A stretch of 64,000 nt of DNA. It comes from Phragmites australis (taxonomy: Eukaryota; Streptophyta; Magnoliopsida; Poales; Poaceae). The stretch is taken from the NCBI RefSeq assembly GCF_958298935.1, contig NC_084922.1, positions 48,143,458 to 48,207,457 of the forward strand, in the 5' to 3' direction. Below the pieces are notes generated by a model. That model did no database searches and was not told where the DNA came from. It saw nothing but the letters and a program-made list of their open reading frames with translations. This document shows, one piece after another, positions 11,701-21,500 of the stretch; position 1 is the stretch's first letter, and every line of letters begins with the position of its first letter. Both the position numbers and the translations under genes were made by a program.

Positions 11701-12506
11701 AGAAGATGTTGCGCTAGCTGTGTATGTATAACGGGCCCAATAGCCCATCTATGTATGGTTGCAATCATGGCAAATAAATGAGAAATATAACTTCCCCGTA
11801 TATGTCCACAGAAGATTTGCATAAGAATTAAGTACCTGTCTAAAACATGGCAGGGGGACTTGGTGAATGTGTGGAGCAGCTCTTTTGTGTACCCGGCACG
11901 GATGACCCGCAGGGCGATCTCATGGAGAACAGACAAGCTTGCCGGGCAGATCAGATCGAGCTCATCCGAGATCGTGCCGTCCACGGAGACGGTCAACACA
12001 TCAGGCAGGCTCGAGAGGCTCCCGCCTGACGCGCGGAGCTCGTCAGTGGTGCTCAGGCTAAGCTCCCCGGTGCTGGTGCTGCCGCCGGTGGGGAAGGCGA
12101 GCCACACGCCGCCACTAGAGGGCAGAGAGACCGATAACCTCTCGACGGCAATGCGAAGGTCGCTTATGCCTTGCAGCTGGGAACCGTCCCAGACCCTGAG
12201 GAGGAGGAACTCATCCATGAGGCGCGACATGGCGACGCCGAGGGCGCTGTCCATGCGTCTGCGAGCCGGGGAGGTCATGGGGAACGCGTTGATCTCCTTG
12301 AGGTGAAGGATCTCGTCGACTGCGGAGAGGAGGTCTCTGTTGGTGCAGGTCGCCTCCGCGTCCCATACGCCGGTGGTTCCGGTGCCGGCGTCGGGGGAGC
12401 AGTCCCACTGGAGTACGGCGTGCGCGGCGACGGCAAGCCGGGCCTCCGCTAGCGTTTGCGGCGCATCGGAGAAATCTTCAATTGCCTTCGCCACGGAGGC
12501 CCCCAT
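5757..12506 (-). CDS. EXO70 exocyst subunit, copy 2 (two exons, intron hosts a copia element)
   Basis: Exon 1 is 12506-11836 (ATG at 12506, donor AG|GTACTT) and exon 2 is 6912-5757 (acceptor GAGCAG|G, stop TAG). Joined they give 608 residues, the normal EXO70 length. Exon 1 carries the N-terminal helical part and exon 2 the conserved EXO70 C-terminal domain (Pfam PF03081), with WWTTEDMIKRW near residue 245, HPLTRYAM near 388 and SLSELFEG at the end. The product is expected to act in the exocyst at the plasma membrane, tethering secretory vesicles, often in defence-related or polarised secretion in grasses. The only intron is 4,923 bases, of which 4,720 are the copia insertion and its duplicated target; the original intron was about 200 bases. 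The insertion ends only 23 bases from the 3' splice site but leaves donor, acceptor and both exons intact, so the gene may still be functional if the long intron is spliced. EXO70 subgroup not assigned. Confidence 0.9.
6936..7123 (-). repeat. Copia 3' LTR
   Basis: 188 bp, TG...CA. Contains a TATAAATA box on the minus strand (complement of 6994-7001) inside the palindrome CATGTATTTATACATG. The copia stop codon lies partly within it (frame ends at 7118). Confidence 0.93.
7118..11398 (-). CDS. Copia gag-pol polyprotein (1,426 aa, intact)
   Basis: I place the start at the ATG at 11398-11396 (MSVHSSSSSS); longer frames begin inside the LTR without an ATG. Order from the N-terminus: gag-like capsid region with NYGSW near residue 51; a basic Lys patch and Gly run near 272-288, with no CCHC zinc knuckle visible; aspartic protease WYMDTGASSH (DTG 391-393); pre-integrase LWHRRLGHPGH with CHAC; integrase DD35E triad (about D577, D639, E675); reverse transcriptase with YVDD at 1104-1107; RNase H with YSDADWAG near 1268 and AEAEY near 1310. 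Integrase preceding RT is the Ty1/copia order. No stop or frameshift is seen. It should supply capsid, protease, integrase and RT for its own retrotransposition. Confidence 0.95.
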   Translation of the reverse strand: MSVHSSSSSSEAGSPPPLGARVVTNPLPSSQIQLINIKTHVPIVLDLHESNYGSWSQFFHVVFGKFGLGDHIDGSPARGDSDWVQNDFSIVSWFYSTVSADILKIVQSPSDTAYSLWGDLRSLFRDNEEMRSVYVGAEFRTLQQGDMGVLPYCTKLKSLADTLRDLGSPVTDKELVLNLLRGLSPRFQHLIPALTMQPTFPSFLRTRSYLLLQEHSIAQSRAAAQSEAYVTQSPTGASTPSGGSAPSYFGLAAQHLPASSGSTSTSGSNSGKKNNKKKKIGGGGGGGSSSSAARRMPAPALPSLPGYLAYANPWAGLFQAWPMARAPGANTGVGVLGPRPRVPAPQAYHAAPVPSLPAPVPPAWDQGALIQALNNMAVQPPASTNGDWYMDTGASSHMSNSGNLSSASPSPRTSHVIVGNGSVIPVSQTGFTSFRTPTRSLHLPNVLVVPSLIKNLLSVRSLTRDNSVSVEFDEFGFSIKDFRTKMELLRCDSAGDLYPLSLPAARAFVAASADLWHRRLGHPGHNSFTHILRSFPFQCNKSSLSTCHACRLGKHTRLPFPISQSRARSPFHLLHCDVWTSPVISNSGFQFYLAILDDYTHFVWTFPLRHKSDVAATLISFCAYVRTQFSRTVRCFQSDNGKEFDNNVLRSFFRSHGILLRLSCPYTSQQNGKAERILRTLNDSMRTLLLQASMPYHFWAEALATATYLLNRRPCKPKELITPFELLHGTPPDYSHLRVFGCLCYPNLSATALHKLAPRSTACVLLGYPPDHKGYRCYDMSSCRVIISRHVYFEEGTFPFAKPLTTPPSRESCVAGVDTDAMEPACDALNSLQRPVRLPTRLATIASAPPSPSSTSACSPQIQPPPATTPSANSPPPAPQHPMITRLHAGIVKTNPRYAQLATSTSVSPLPSSVRAALCDPNGKAAMQEEFDALTSNQTWHFVPRPRNSHIVTGKWVFRHKLRADGSLECYKARWVVRGFTQRPGLDYAETFSPVVKPATLRSVLTLAASRSWPVHQLDVKNAFLHGFIDEQVFCLQPAGFVDSAKPDHVCKLSKSLYGLKQVPRAWFTRFASVVQNLGFVATRSDASLFVLRRGASTAYLLLYVDDIVLTASSNELLRDIVDKLRLEFAIKDLGPLHYFLGIQVTRSSTGFFLSQAKYAEELLDRAGMSNCKAADTPVDVKPKLSANSGEPVANPAEYRSLAGGLQYLTMTRPDLAYAVQQTCLHMHDPRDTHLSQLKRVLRYVRGTTTLGLQLHGSSTVDVCAYSDADWAGCPDTRRSTSGFCVYLGDSLVSWSSKRQPTVSRSSAEAEYRGVANTVAECCWLRQLLSELGTPVSKATIVYCDNISSVYMASNPVHHKRTKHIELDIHFVREKVALGAFRILHVPTDQQFADIMTKGLSKNTFQVFRSSLCIIAGKEAQTAAGC
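11454..11462 (-). promoter_or_regulatory. Copia primer-binding site (initiator tRNA-Met)
   Basis: The minus strand reads TGGTATCAG immediately after the 5' LTR ends in CA, matching the 3' end complement of plant initiator tRNA-Met used by most plant LTR elements to prime minus-strand cDNA synthesis. Confidence 0.85.
11463..11650 (-). repeat. Copia 5' LTR
   Basis: 188 bp, identical to the 3' LTR except at 11572. The minus-strand TATAAATA (complement of 11521-11528) is the likely core promoter for the element. Confidence 0.93.
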
Positions 12507-12865
12507 GCTGTTGTGTATTTTGCTTGCTGCGTGTTGGGCCTAGCTAGCTCGAGGAGGCTTGACTCTTGAGTGGGCGTCGCAGAATGAAGAGAGAGAACTC
12601 GATGCTATCTAAAAGAAGAAGTGATCTTCTTAAGTTTCTGGGGAGGAAGTGTCTACGGATTAACATCAACAGGTGCCACGAAATTCCCCAATAGTAGGAA
12701 ACGGAGGATTGCTTGGAGAAATTGACGCGCGTTCTTGGGCTTTGGAGGTCGGCTCCACACGGAGAAGAAAATGTTGTAACTCCATCTTGACTCCCCGTTG
12801 ACGTCTCCCGCTTCGTTTGTGAACACAGCAACTACCCGCCGTGTCCGACTGGCTGCTGGCTTTCA
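12507..12865 (-). promoter_or_regulatory. 5' leader and proximal upstream region of EXO70 copy 2
   Basis: Shares blocks with the leader of EXO70 copy 1, for example GAGGTCG(G/A)CTCCAC and GTGGGCGT, which supports duplication of the proximal promoter together with the gene. No clear TATA box was identified. Confidence 0.4.
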
Positions 12866-13116
12866 GGGCATGTTCAATGCAAGGTATTTAGTCACGAGTG
12901 CTCAAAGAGATAATATTTCCATGTCATTAAACACTTCTCTCTAATGCAAATTTGTGTTTAAAAAGTTTAACTACCTTGTTAGCACACTTTAAACACCTAA
13001 AGCAAACTTAAGCACATTTTTCTTCCTATAAACACCCACTTATTTGACTTGGCACAAATAAACCGGTTTTTTTTTTGTGTAAAAACATACTCTAAATAGC
13101 CATTGTTCATGCTCTA
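12866..13116. mobile_element. Small MITE-like element
   Basis: Begins GGGCATGTTCAATGCAAGG and ends with CCATTGTTCATGCTC, giving an imperfect terminal inverted repeat of about 20 bases. No coding capacity. A segment with ACAAATAAACCGGTTTTTT is repeated at 13040-13070 and again at 13142-13160, indicating a second partial copy next to it. Confidence 0.45.
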
Positions 13117-13173
13117 AGCACACACTCTATTTGACGTGACATAAATAAACCGGTTTTTTATATAAACACCTAC

Positions 13174-13701
13174 TAAGAGCATCTCCAACCGACTACTCAT
13201 ATTTTCCCTCATATTTGACCCCTTATACTCGAATCACCTCTATTTTATTAATATCTAGTAACTCTCTCCTCTCTCTCCCCTCTCTCCAGAGCCTCTCTCC
13301 CGACACCAGCCAAAGCTCCCTCTCTCCCCCCGCTCCTTCTCTCTCCCTGACCTCCCTCTCCTCGAGATCCCTCCCTCCACGCCTCCACGGCATGGGCGGG
13401 CGGGTGAGGGGGCGACGGCGCAGCGTGAGGGGGGGGGGAGCGGGTGCGGGGAAGCGCGGGCGGGCAGGTGTGGGGTAGTGCGGCGGTGCGGGAGGGGCTG
13501 TGCGCGGGCGTGGCGGCGCAGGTGTGGGGCCGGATGAGAGGTTGGATGAGGAGCCCCTAGATGTAGGGGGTGAGGGAAGAGATATGAGTGTTCCTTAAAT
13601 AAAAGGAGCCGCATAGGGGGTCGGTTGAAATCAATTTTCATCGTTTTTCCCTTAAATATAGGATAAAGGGTGGGAAGAGGGCTCGGTTGGAGATGCTCTT
13701 A
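13174..13701. mobile_element. Non-autonomous DNA element with perfect 19-bp TIR
   Basis: Starts TAAGAGCATCTCCAACCGA and ends with its exact reverse complement (13683-13701). The GAGCATCTCCAA terminus is shared by many grass MITEs. The interior (about 13260-13560) is strongly GC-skewed and pyrimidine-rich on one side, unlike typical AT-rich MITEs, which could be a captured genomic segment; no recognisable protein is encoded. Confidence 0.65.
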
Positions 13702-13804
13702 CGCGAAACAGACGAGCAGGCTCGAGATGCCGAGTCTCAACAGTCTTTGACGAATCGGACCTCGCTGCAGCGCCAACCGTACGTGAAACCCGTTAGAGGT
13801 GTTG

Positions 13805-15215
13805 CAGTTTGGATTTTTTTTTTCAATATTTATAAAAATATATGTTTATTTTAAAATATTACATTTCTAAACTATCGTTATCCGTTAAAAAGTTGACACT
13901 GTTGTTCTTCAAACGGGTGATATCTTTAAAAATAAAGATATAGTCCTTTTAACATATGACATCTTAAAAAATAAAAAAAACACTATGTTTCATTGCTCTC
14001 AAAATTTAAAAGACTATCGAAATAGTCATACAAAATTCTAAAAAGATATGTTTGCAGAGGATACTATAATCTATCTCTCCAAAAAAATTCAACTCAAAAC
14101 AATATTTTTACAATGAGAAATAAAAAGGATAAATTTTATACTTGTACAATGAGAAATAAAAAGACTAATTTTATTGTACATAGTCTGTCTTTTTTGTTTC
14201 TTATTTTATAATAAAATTTATCTTTTTTTTCTTATTGTACAAATTATATTTTTGTCTAAATTTTTTAAAGCTAGGTCTTAGTGTCCTATGTGACATACAT
14301 TTTGTTTAGAATTTTTCACGATTATTTTGATAATATTTTGAATTTTAAAGCAGTAGAACATAATATTTTTGAATTTTTTAAAAGGTGTTATTTATTGGAT
14401 GGGTGGCACTTATTATCGTTTAACCAGCAGACAATGTTAGTATAAATATGTAATATTTTAAAATAGACATGTACTTTTGTAAATATTAAAAAATAAAAAA
14501 TCAGAGCTTATTTATTTATATATATATATATTTAAAATGTACAACTATTCTAAAATATTACACATCTAGTTTAACATCGTCTGTTAGAAGTGTAACAACA
14601 AAGTATTACCTGTCCAACATACGACATCTTATGAGAACTATAATAAAACGGTCAAAAATTAAATACTTTAATTGATATGATATTCATATCAATGTATCAT
14701 CTAATCAATAAACGATATATTTATTGTGGTCCGTTAAAAAGAAGACAGAACTATGCTAAATACATAAAATACATCATCTGTTCATGCTTTTATATGCGGT
14801 GTTGTTACAAGCACGCATGCTTGAACCGAAAAAGGTAACCATTTAATCCTAGTGGGCCCGTGGTGCTGTCTGAATGCACGCATTTCAAGGACCGAAAAGC
14901 TAACCTATCTTTATTAATTCCAATGGCCCCCACGCCTCATTGTTAATCCCATGCATGCAATAGCACCGCATGTGTGCTAAAAGTGTCACCCGTTCAACTT
15001 TTTCAGCGACTCAGCACACTCCTGTGGCCCGTTAAATAGGTGATAGGTTAAGGTGAATATGATAGCAATCAAAATATTTAATTTTTAATTGTTGTATCAT
15101 GAGTTCTATGAGCTGTCACCGTTTAACGAATATTTTTTTTTAACAAACAATGATAGTTTAGATGTACAATATTTTAAAATAGATATGTATTTTTATAAAT
15201 ATTGAAAAATAAAAA
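13805..15215. mobile_element. Two abutting AT-rich inverted-repeat elements
   Basis: Three segments share the core (A)ATATTTTAAAATA followed by TATTTTTATAAATATT: one at about 13815-13890 (inverted), one at 14430-14500 and one at 15135-15210; a further inverted end lies at about 14530-14600. This is best explained by two head-to-tail elements of about 700 bp, each with long terminal inverted repeats, or one element duplicated internally. No coding capacity. A short TA microsatellite sits at the junction (about 14516-14531). Confidence 0.5.
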
Positions 15216-17769
15216 TCCTCTTCGGTATAAGGGCTAAAAGGCCTTGCAAGTCCAGCAATCCATTTAGGGATGCCCACGGTCTTCTCTACTGGGTCAAAAG
15301 AACGGCCCAATAATAGCCTGTACTGTTGTAACTTCTGGGCTGATAGGCCTGATACTGTCGGCCGTGGCAACGTACCTAAATCTCGCATTACAACCTGAAC
15401 TCCTTTTTCGAAAATTTCCTGCAGACTGCAGTAGTTGCGTGGGGTCTGTTCTTCTGAAATGTCTCCAAATATGTCAGTATAGAGTATACCTGGCGCATAT
15501 ACATTTCCACCGGCCTCACGCCTCTTGAGAATTCAACTCCCACAGATGCTTCTCTAGGATGATTTTTGCACAGCATCTGAACTCTAGATCTCATCATAAT
15601 TACCGGGATATCTTGGAAGTAATTAAGATTATGTTGAATGAAAGTGGAGGTGACAAGTAGCTCCTCTCATCAGCCATTACAAGCATAAAGGCCGCCAAAG
15701 GGATCGAGGTGCTAATTGGCACCATGCATGAGAACTGAAGAAAGCCTACGGGCGATCTGCAGTGAGATTTCATTCCATCGACCTTGAGTGCTCCGGGGAA
15801 AAGAGGGATTTGATGCCCATTTGATGCCCCTGCGTGCTTCAATTTCTCGTAAAGCTGTTGGGACGGTGGAATTGTTATAGCCCAGCATGGATTCTAATTT
15901 CTACAGACTACAGAATGCTTCGTCGGCCTTCTCGTGGATTAAAATAGTATTAGTGGGAGGATCGAGGAAGAACACTGCAATATATCCGAAGATTATGCTC
16001 AGGTGTGAACTGAAACCTGTCTTTCAGAAAGGACAATCGTAACTAATAAGAGTCTAAGACATCTGAATTGTAGTTGATTACTCTCTGAGATATCCTGCAT
16101 GCATATCATTGAACTACTGGCTTTGGAACTACTAGTGCTCCACGTGCACAATCAGAGTTTTTTTTTTCAGCTGCATTAGCTGTCCGCCATGAATTTATTA
16201 TATTATTATTTAAATGTTAAAATAAGCTATTATATTTGCTCTTAAAGTAATGGAATTAGCATGTTAATCAAAAGAAAAGGATCTAAACCAATTATTATTA
16301 TGAACATTTAAAAGTCTAGATTAAACCAAAAAATTCATATCAAATACAATTAATAAATAGTTAAATTCGGAATAAAAAATTATGAAAACCGTTCGATTTC
16401 TATATGGTTTGGGAAGCAAAATATCTAAATAAAGAGCCCAAATAAAATAAAATAAATAATAATTGAAATTGGGTTAGAATAGAAAAAAGAAAGATCCATA
16501 TCAAATATAGTCTTAGAAAAAATTAAATTATTATAAAAATCATATATATCAAATATAGACTTCACACCGTTGCGGTGTTTCTGCGTGTTTTAATGTCTCG
16601 AACCAGCAACAATTGGCATTTCTCAAAGGATTTTTTTCTACCCAACTATGCGAAGGCATCTAACAGCAGTTCAGCGCTGCATAAAACCTTCAGATTCTTT
16701 CCTTCTCCCTCCTGCTGACTCGTCGGGGAGACTGGACGAAATTCTGCCCGGCCTCCATCGGAATCTGCAATTGACACGAGAGGCTGCTGGCGATGGCTGG
16801 AAACAGGCAGGTGGCTTCAGGTTCTGTCACGAGTATGTATTGCACTTGAGCAAATATATTCTTGAGCGGAGAGGTCAGTTCAGCTGGTTCCAGCCAGCTG
16901 ATGGCGAGAGACCATTAAGATTACAAGAACACCACCACGGACCATGCTGAACCTGCATGCCTCACTCAGTGTCTCGGTTCATGTTCTCCAGGAGAATAAA
17001 GGTATAAGAGTCCAGGTATAATATTTGGTCGAAAAAGAATAACAAGTACCATGCCTGTGCAGGAATATATGATCCGTCAATGCTTGCCCCTATAGAGCAA
17101 CTTCTAAGGAACGGGTAATGAACAAAAGAAGGAATTAAAAGGCAAGGCCTCACTCTGATCGAAAAAAAAAGTGCATACATAATATCAAAGCTAGCTCTTC
17201 CAATGTAAAGAACTGAGCAAATGCAGTGTGCTTCCATGTCCTCTGTCCAACTCTGCCATCCTAGAATACATGGCATGATCGCCAGTTCGAACATTTGCCG
17301 ATTTCAGAGCAGTATGAATACAAACTTCCTTTTGGATACTTAAGCATGAAGTATATTCAGAACTTTTAGTACAAAGAAGTAAATATCTTGTAGGGTTCAG
17401 AACAGAGAGGGATGAGGCAACGAGCACGTAGGACGACATCCACACAGCCTTTAGGCCGGGCCAGTACTTATCTACTAATCCCTGCGTGATCTAGCTGCCC
17501 TACTGGGCCCTGATCGCGATCGATCGATGCTACCAGTGGCGACACATGCAGCTGACGAGCTATGCATGACTGTGCTGTCCCCTACCCACTTTGTGTCTGA
17601 CTGCTTATGGATGGATCGATATCCTCGGCACCAGTAGGCTTTTGCAGCGGCTGCGAGAGTGGTCTCGGCACTATCGATGACCTTTGTTAGGTAGCACGAA
17701 AATCTCTTCAAATAGCAACACTCTGCTACTTCTTTGTTGACATGCCGTTAATCTAGTGGTAATAATGTA
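15216..17769. other. Intergenic; possible relic of an EXO70 3' flank
   Basis: The 15260-15360 part resembles the 3' flank of EXO70 copy 2 (5285-5375). The rest is anonymous. A 100-codon frame at 16648-16950 has no recognisable motif, is not supported by splice or promoter signals, and is not called as a gene. Confidence 0.35.
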
Positions 17770-18139
17770 GGGTTTTTTTTTTAATTTATACTATTATAAA
17801 TATCATGGTTTTGAAATATGTCACTACACTTTCAGTATTTATAAGATGCTATTGTAAATCTCTTAAAATTGAATCATGCCATTTCAAATCTTTTAAAATT
17901 GGATCATGCCATTTCGATTCTCTTGAAATTGGATCATGCATTACGAATCTCTTCAAATTGAATCCATGCCATTACGAATCTCTTAAAATTGGATCCATGC
18001 TGTTATGAAATGTGCCTAGAGACTAAGGTAATAACATGGATCATTTTTATTAGATTTATAATAGTATCTTTCTAAATACCGAAAGTGTTATAACATATTT
18101 CAAAACCATAATATTTATAATGGTATAATTAAAAAACCC
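17770..18139. mobile_element. Mutator-like MITE with 9-bp target duplication
   Basis: About 370 bp, starting GGGTTTTTT and ending AAAAAACCC, with inverted arms of roughly 90 bases (left 17770-17860; right about 18050-18139). It is flanked by AATAATGTA (17761-17769) and GATAATGTA (18140-18148), an 8-of-9 match, the duplication length typical of Mutator-like elements. The interior is a tandem repeat, annotated separately. Confidence 0.75.
17850..18005. repeat. Minisatellite inside the MITE (about 31-bp unit, 5 copies)
   Basis: Five diverged units of the form (C)TCTTAAAATTGGATCATGCC followed by ATTTC/ATTACGAAT. The plus-strand reading shows the periodicity as repeated SLKIGSCHF-like peptides; this is not a gene. 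Confidence 0.8.
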
Positions 18140-18148
18140 GATAATGTA

Positions 18149-18559
18149 ATGCCAGTCAAAGAGGGCACTCAAGAACTGCACGCAACGAGGCACGGCATTG
18201 GTAGGCCGTCCTAAAGCTTCTGTCCCGGCCGTCCTTAAGATCACACGAACAGCAGCTGCAAGCATGTCGGCGTTAAGGAGAAGAGGGAAGCTTCTTTCCT
18301 TCGGCATGCTGGGGCCTTGTCACGACGGGTAAAGGCAGTAAGGCACTCGCTGTCACTGGCTTTGCCTGCTTTGTTCGAGTATTATCAGGTATGCTTTGAT
18401 CGATCGGAGACACGAACGTTACAACGGCGGGTCTTTTCCACGTAGAGTCCCTTCACGATCGGCCGGTTCTTGTTGTGGAGACAGCAAAGGCATGACAGTG
18501 AAGCAAGCCTATTTAAGTTTTTTCACTAGCTTCCATCTGCTGAAAGAAATGCATGTTAG
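18149..18559. other. Intergenic, nothing recognised
   Basis: No gene, RNA or repeat identified between the MITE and the LINE 3' end. Confidence 0.4.
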
Positions 18560-21500
18560 GTAGGGCTTTTGCACCATCACCGGCATGATGCTTGTTTACT
18601 TAATCATCTCAACATTGGAGTAGCAAATATCAGGAAGTGCATGCTTCCGTGCTTTCCTTTGAGCAAATGCACAAATCGCAAAAGTGGCAAGGATGCTTAT
18701 CTCTTCTGCCTGATTTGCCTGGTTCTGGAAAACTCTCCGGTTTCTTTCCTTACAGACATTTCAAAGGGTGTAGATGATTAGGCCATTAAGGTCCCTGCGA
18801 CCAGCTTTTGGTGTTGCTTTGCAGACGTTTTGCCACCAGTCTTGGAGCGTGATGGATAGCGATGCAATCAACATTGGGGGTAACTAGAAGTGGAAGGCGG
18901 AGAGAACTTGCTGCCGGACCTGGATGATGAAAGGGCACTCAAGGCAGAGGTGCAGGACCGTTTCTGGGCGAGATCGGCACAAAAAACATTGAGTTTGGTG
19001 AGGCCACCCCCTAATGCCAATGTTGTCCAGAGTCAGGATCTTGTTTTGAATACATGTCCAGGCAAAGAATTTGCACTTATTTTCCGCTCCCGCTTTCCAA
19101 ATAAGGTTTGGGTTAAAAGGGGGACACAGAGCCTCTAAACTGCACCAAATATGTGGACCTTGCTGAGTACAGCCCGTCTGCCGTCCAACGCCAGCTGATT
19201 GAGTCAGGGGTGTCGTGTGACGTCCTTTTTTTTTTTGTCGCGGTCTAGCTCCCAACCTAGTGCAGCCCAACCCGCTCTCTCTCTCTCTCTGACAACCGGG
19301 CCCCGTCTGTCAGCATCTTCTTCCGCATCGCGCTCGTGCCCGCTCCCGCAACCACCGCACCACGTCGCCCGATTTCACCGGCACACGCCCAAGACCCCGC
19401 AACGGCCTGTACTCCTTGCTGCGCTATAAGATGCGCTTGCAACCCCCGCGCCCCCCATCCCGCACTCCCTCACCCGTCGTCGAGCCACCATTGTCGTCGC
19501 CGAGCGCCGTTATGCCGCGTCCGAGCCCTCCCCGGCGCACTTGAAACCGCCATCAACTCCACCGAAGCACGAGGATTCCTTTTCGCCGCTTATCGACGCC
19601 GTTCCGCCACCGCACGAACCTTTCCACCGAGCATCAGTAAGTTCCGCCGCTACCTCGCCGTCGATAGCCTTACCCACTGCATCACGTGGCCAATTGATCA
19701 CCTCTTCGACACCGCAGGACCCCGAGGGAGCTTCACTGACCATTGATTTCTCTCCTCCGCCGCCGTAGCCGAGATCCCATCGAGCTCCGATCTACGCCGC
19801 CGCATCTCTCCGTCGCCGACCACCGTAGAGACCTCTCCGACCGTTGAAAAACTCTCGGTGAGAATCCCCATCATCTTATTCTATTGCGCCATTTCCCATC
19901 ATGTTTGGTACATCGTAGCTCGTTTTCGCGCTTCGCCGGCGATGCTCCGGCCATGTCCGCGGCGCCGCCGCCGTCTCTCTGTCTCCGCCGACCATTAAAC
20001 CTCCCCAATCGCGCTAAACCGTCAGATCTCCCGCATGTGGTTAAGATTAGAAGCCCAGATACCCTTTCGATGACCAGTTAGATCACGCCACGTATGCACT
20101 TAATCCCAGTCAGCCACCCAAGCTACGTCAGCGTGCACGCAGATGCTTTTGTCCTACGTGGCACGGCCTCGTCAGCCAACTGAGCCGAGTCAGCAGCCGC
20201 GTAAGCCACCACGTCAGCCACCCGAGCCCGGTGGGCAGGATGAGGTCAGTGTGACGCAATAAATATATTTTTCAGCAAAAAATAATTCCCTTATTCTCTA
20301 AAATTAGGTAATTTTACATTTAAGCCTCTAAACTTTTTTGTTTTCACAAATATGCCCGGGTAGTACTGTATTTTATTTTTAGCCCCTTGAACTTTTGTAT
20401 AATTACAAATAGGTCATTGAATTTTATAAATAAGCCCCTAAAACTTTCTATTTTTATAATTTAGCCCTGGTACCTTTTTAGAATAGGCCTTGTAGCTTAA
20501 AACCTTCACAACTTTTTCATACGAGTTCCGTTTTAAACGATTTTTGCGCTCCCACGGTCGTAGCAGCGTGTACTATCCATTAGTAACCTTTTTATAGTGC
20601 TTTGCTACTATTTTGTGTACTATTCTTAGATGTTGTGTTTGTTTATTTCCGGTGTGCGCTATTGCTTTAGGAGACGAGCAATGTGTGAGCTTGCAGGACC
20701 AGACGTTCAAGGAATTTGATCAACCCGCATTCGAAGGCAAGTGTCTTCGATCACTTTGATCCCATTATAGGAAAGTGTAGCTTTTATATTTCTAGATGCA
20801 TGATTCTAATGTGGAATCCCATGGTTAGGGTTTTACTAGATTTTGTTTGACTATCCTTGTCGCCATTGATGAGTCATGGAAAATGAATGATAGATATGCT
20901 AGTGTTGTTATGGTTGAGGTAAAGGTTAATCTACACTAATGTTATGTAACAAGAATTTGGGTATGGTAATTTTGTAGTAACATGATATAGGGATCCCAAC
21001 TAGATGGTTAGTTTGAGGTGGTGCTACACAGCAGATTTGTGGTTGTTTCTGTGGGGGATCCTAAGGACCGGTTTGTGAAGCCTGTTATCCAACATAATAG
21101 CGCAACTACGAAGCTTATATGAGTACGGCCTGGTTAAATAATTAGATGTCCTCCTTATTCTGTACGCACCAGTGGACGGTTGAGTGGCACAAGAGGGGGC
21201 CTCTATAGTGGATAAATTCTCGTTAGCGGTGAAACCTTAGTGAGTGCATATGGATTTGGAGGTGCTTTTTAAAGGCCTTGTAGTGAGACCCCGTCTCTAC
21301 ACTCCGGAAGTGTAAAGCAAAACGAGAATCACGACTCATGGGTAAAGTGTGCAAACTCTGCAGAGTGTAAAACTGATCGATCAACCATGCTCATGGTCAA
21401 GAGCGGGCTTTAACTTCTTCATAATTAGTGGGGATCTTGAATGGTTGGTTTTGGGTAGTCAGGTGGTGGAACCCCGATGAGTCAGTAGCCGGATATGGGA

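Noticed and set aside
13215..13641. Overlapping frames in the GC-skewed interior of the 19-bp-TIR element
   Set aside because: Low-complexity Arg/Gly/Ser/Pro composition on both strands, no domain, lies wholly within a MITE-like element.
16648..16950. A 100-codon plus-strand frame
   Set aside because: No recognisable motif, no promoter or splice support, lies in intergenic DNA.
17850..18005. CRISPR-like regular repeat spacing
   Set aside because: Units are contiguous and diverged without unique spacers, within a eukaryotic MITE; no cas genes.
17805..18008. A 67-codon frame with repeated Ser/Lys/Ile/Cys/His peptides
   Set aside because: It is the translation of a minisatellite inside a MITE.
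19336..20081. GC-rich frames that resemble a plant first exon
   Set aside because: They lie inside the 2.83-kb solo LTR bounded by TGTCG duplications.
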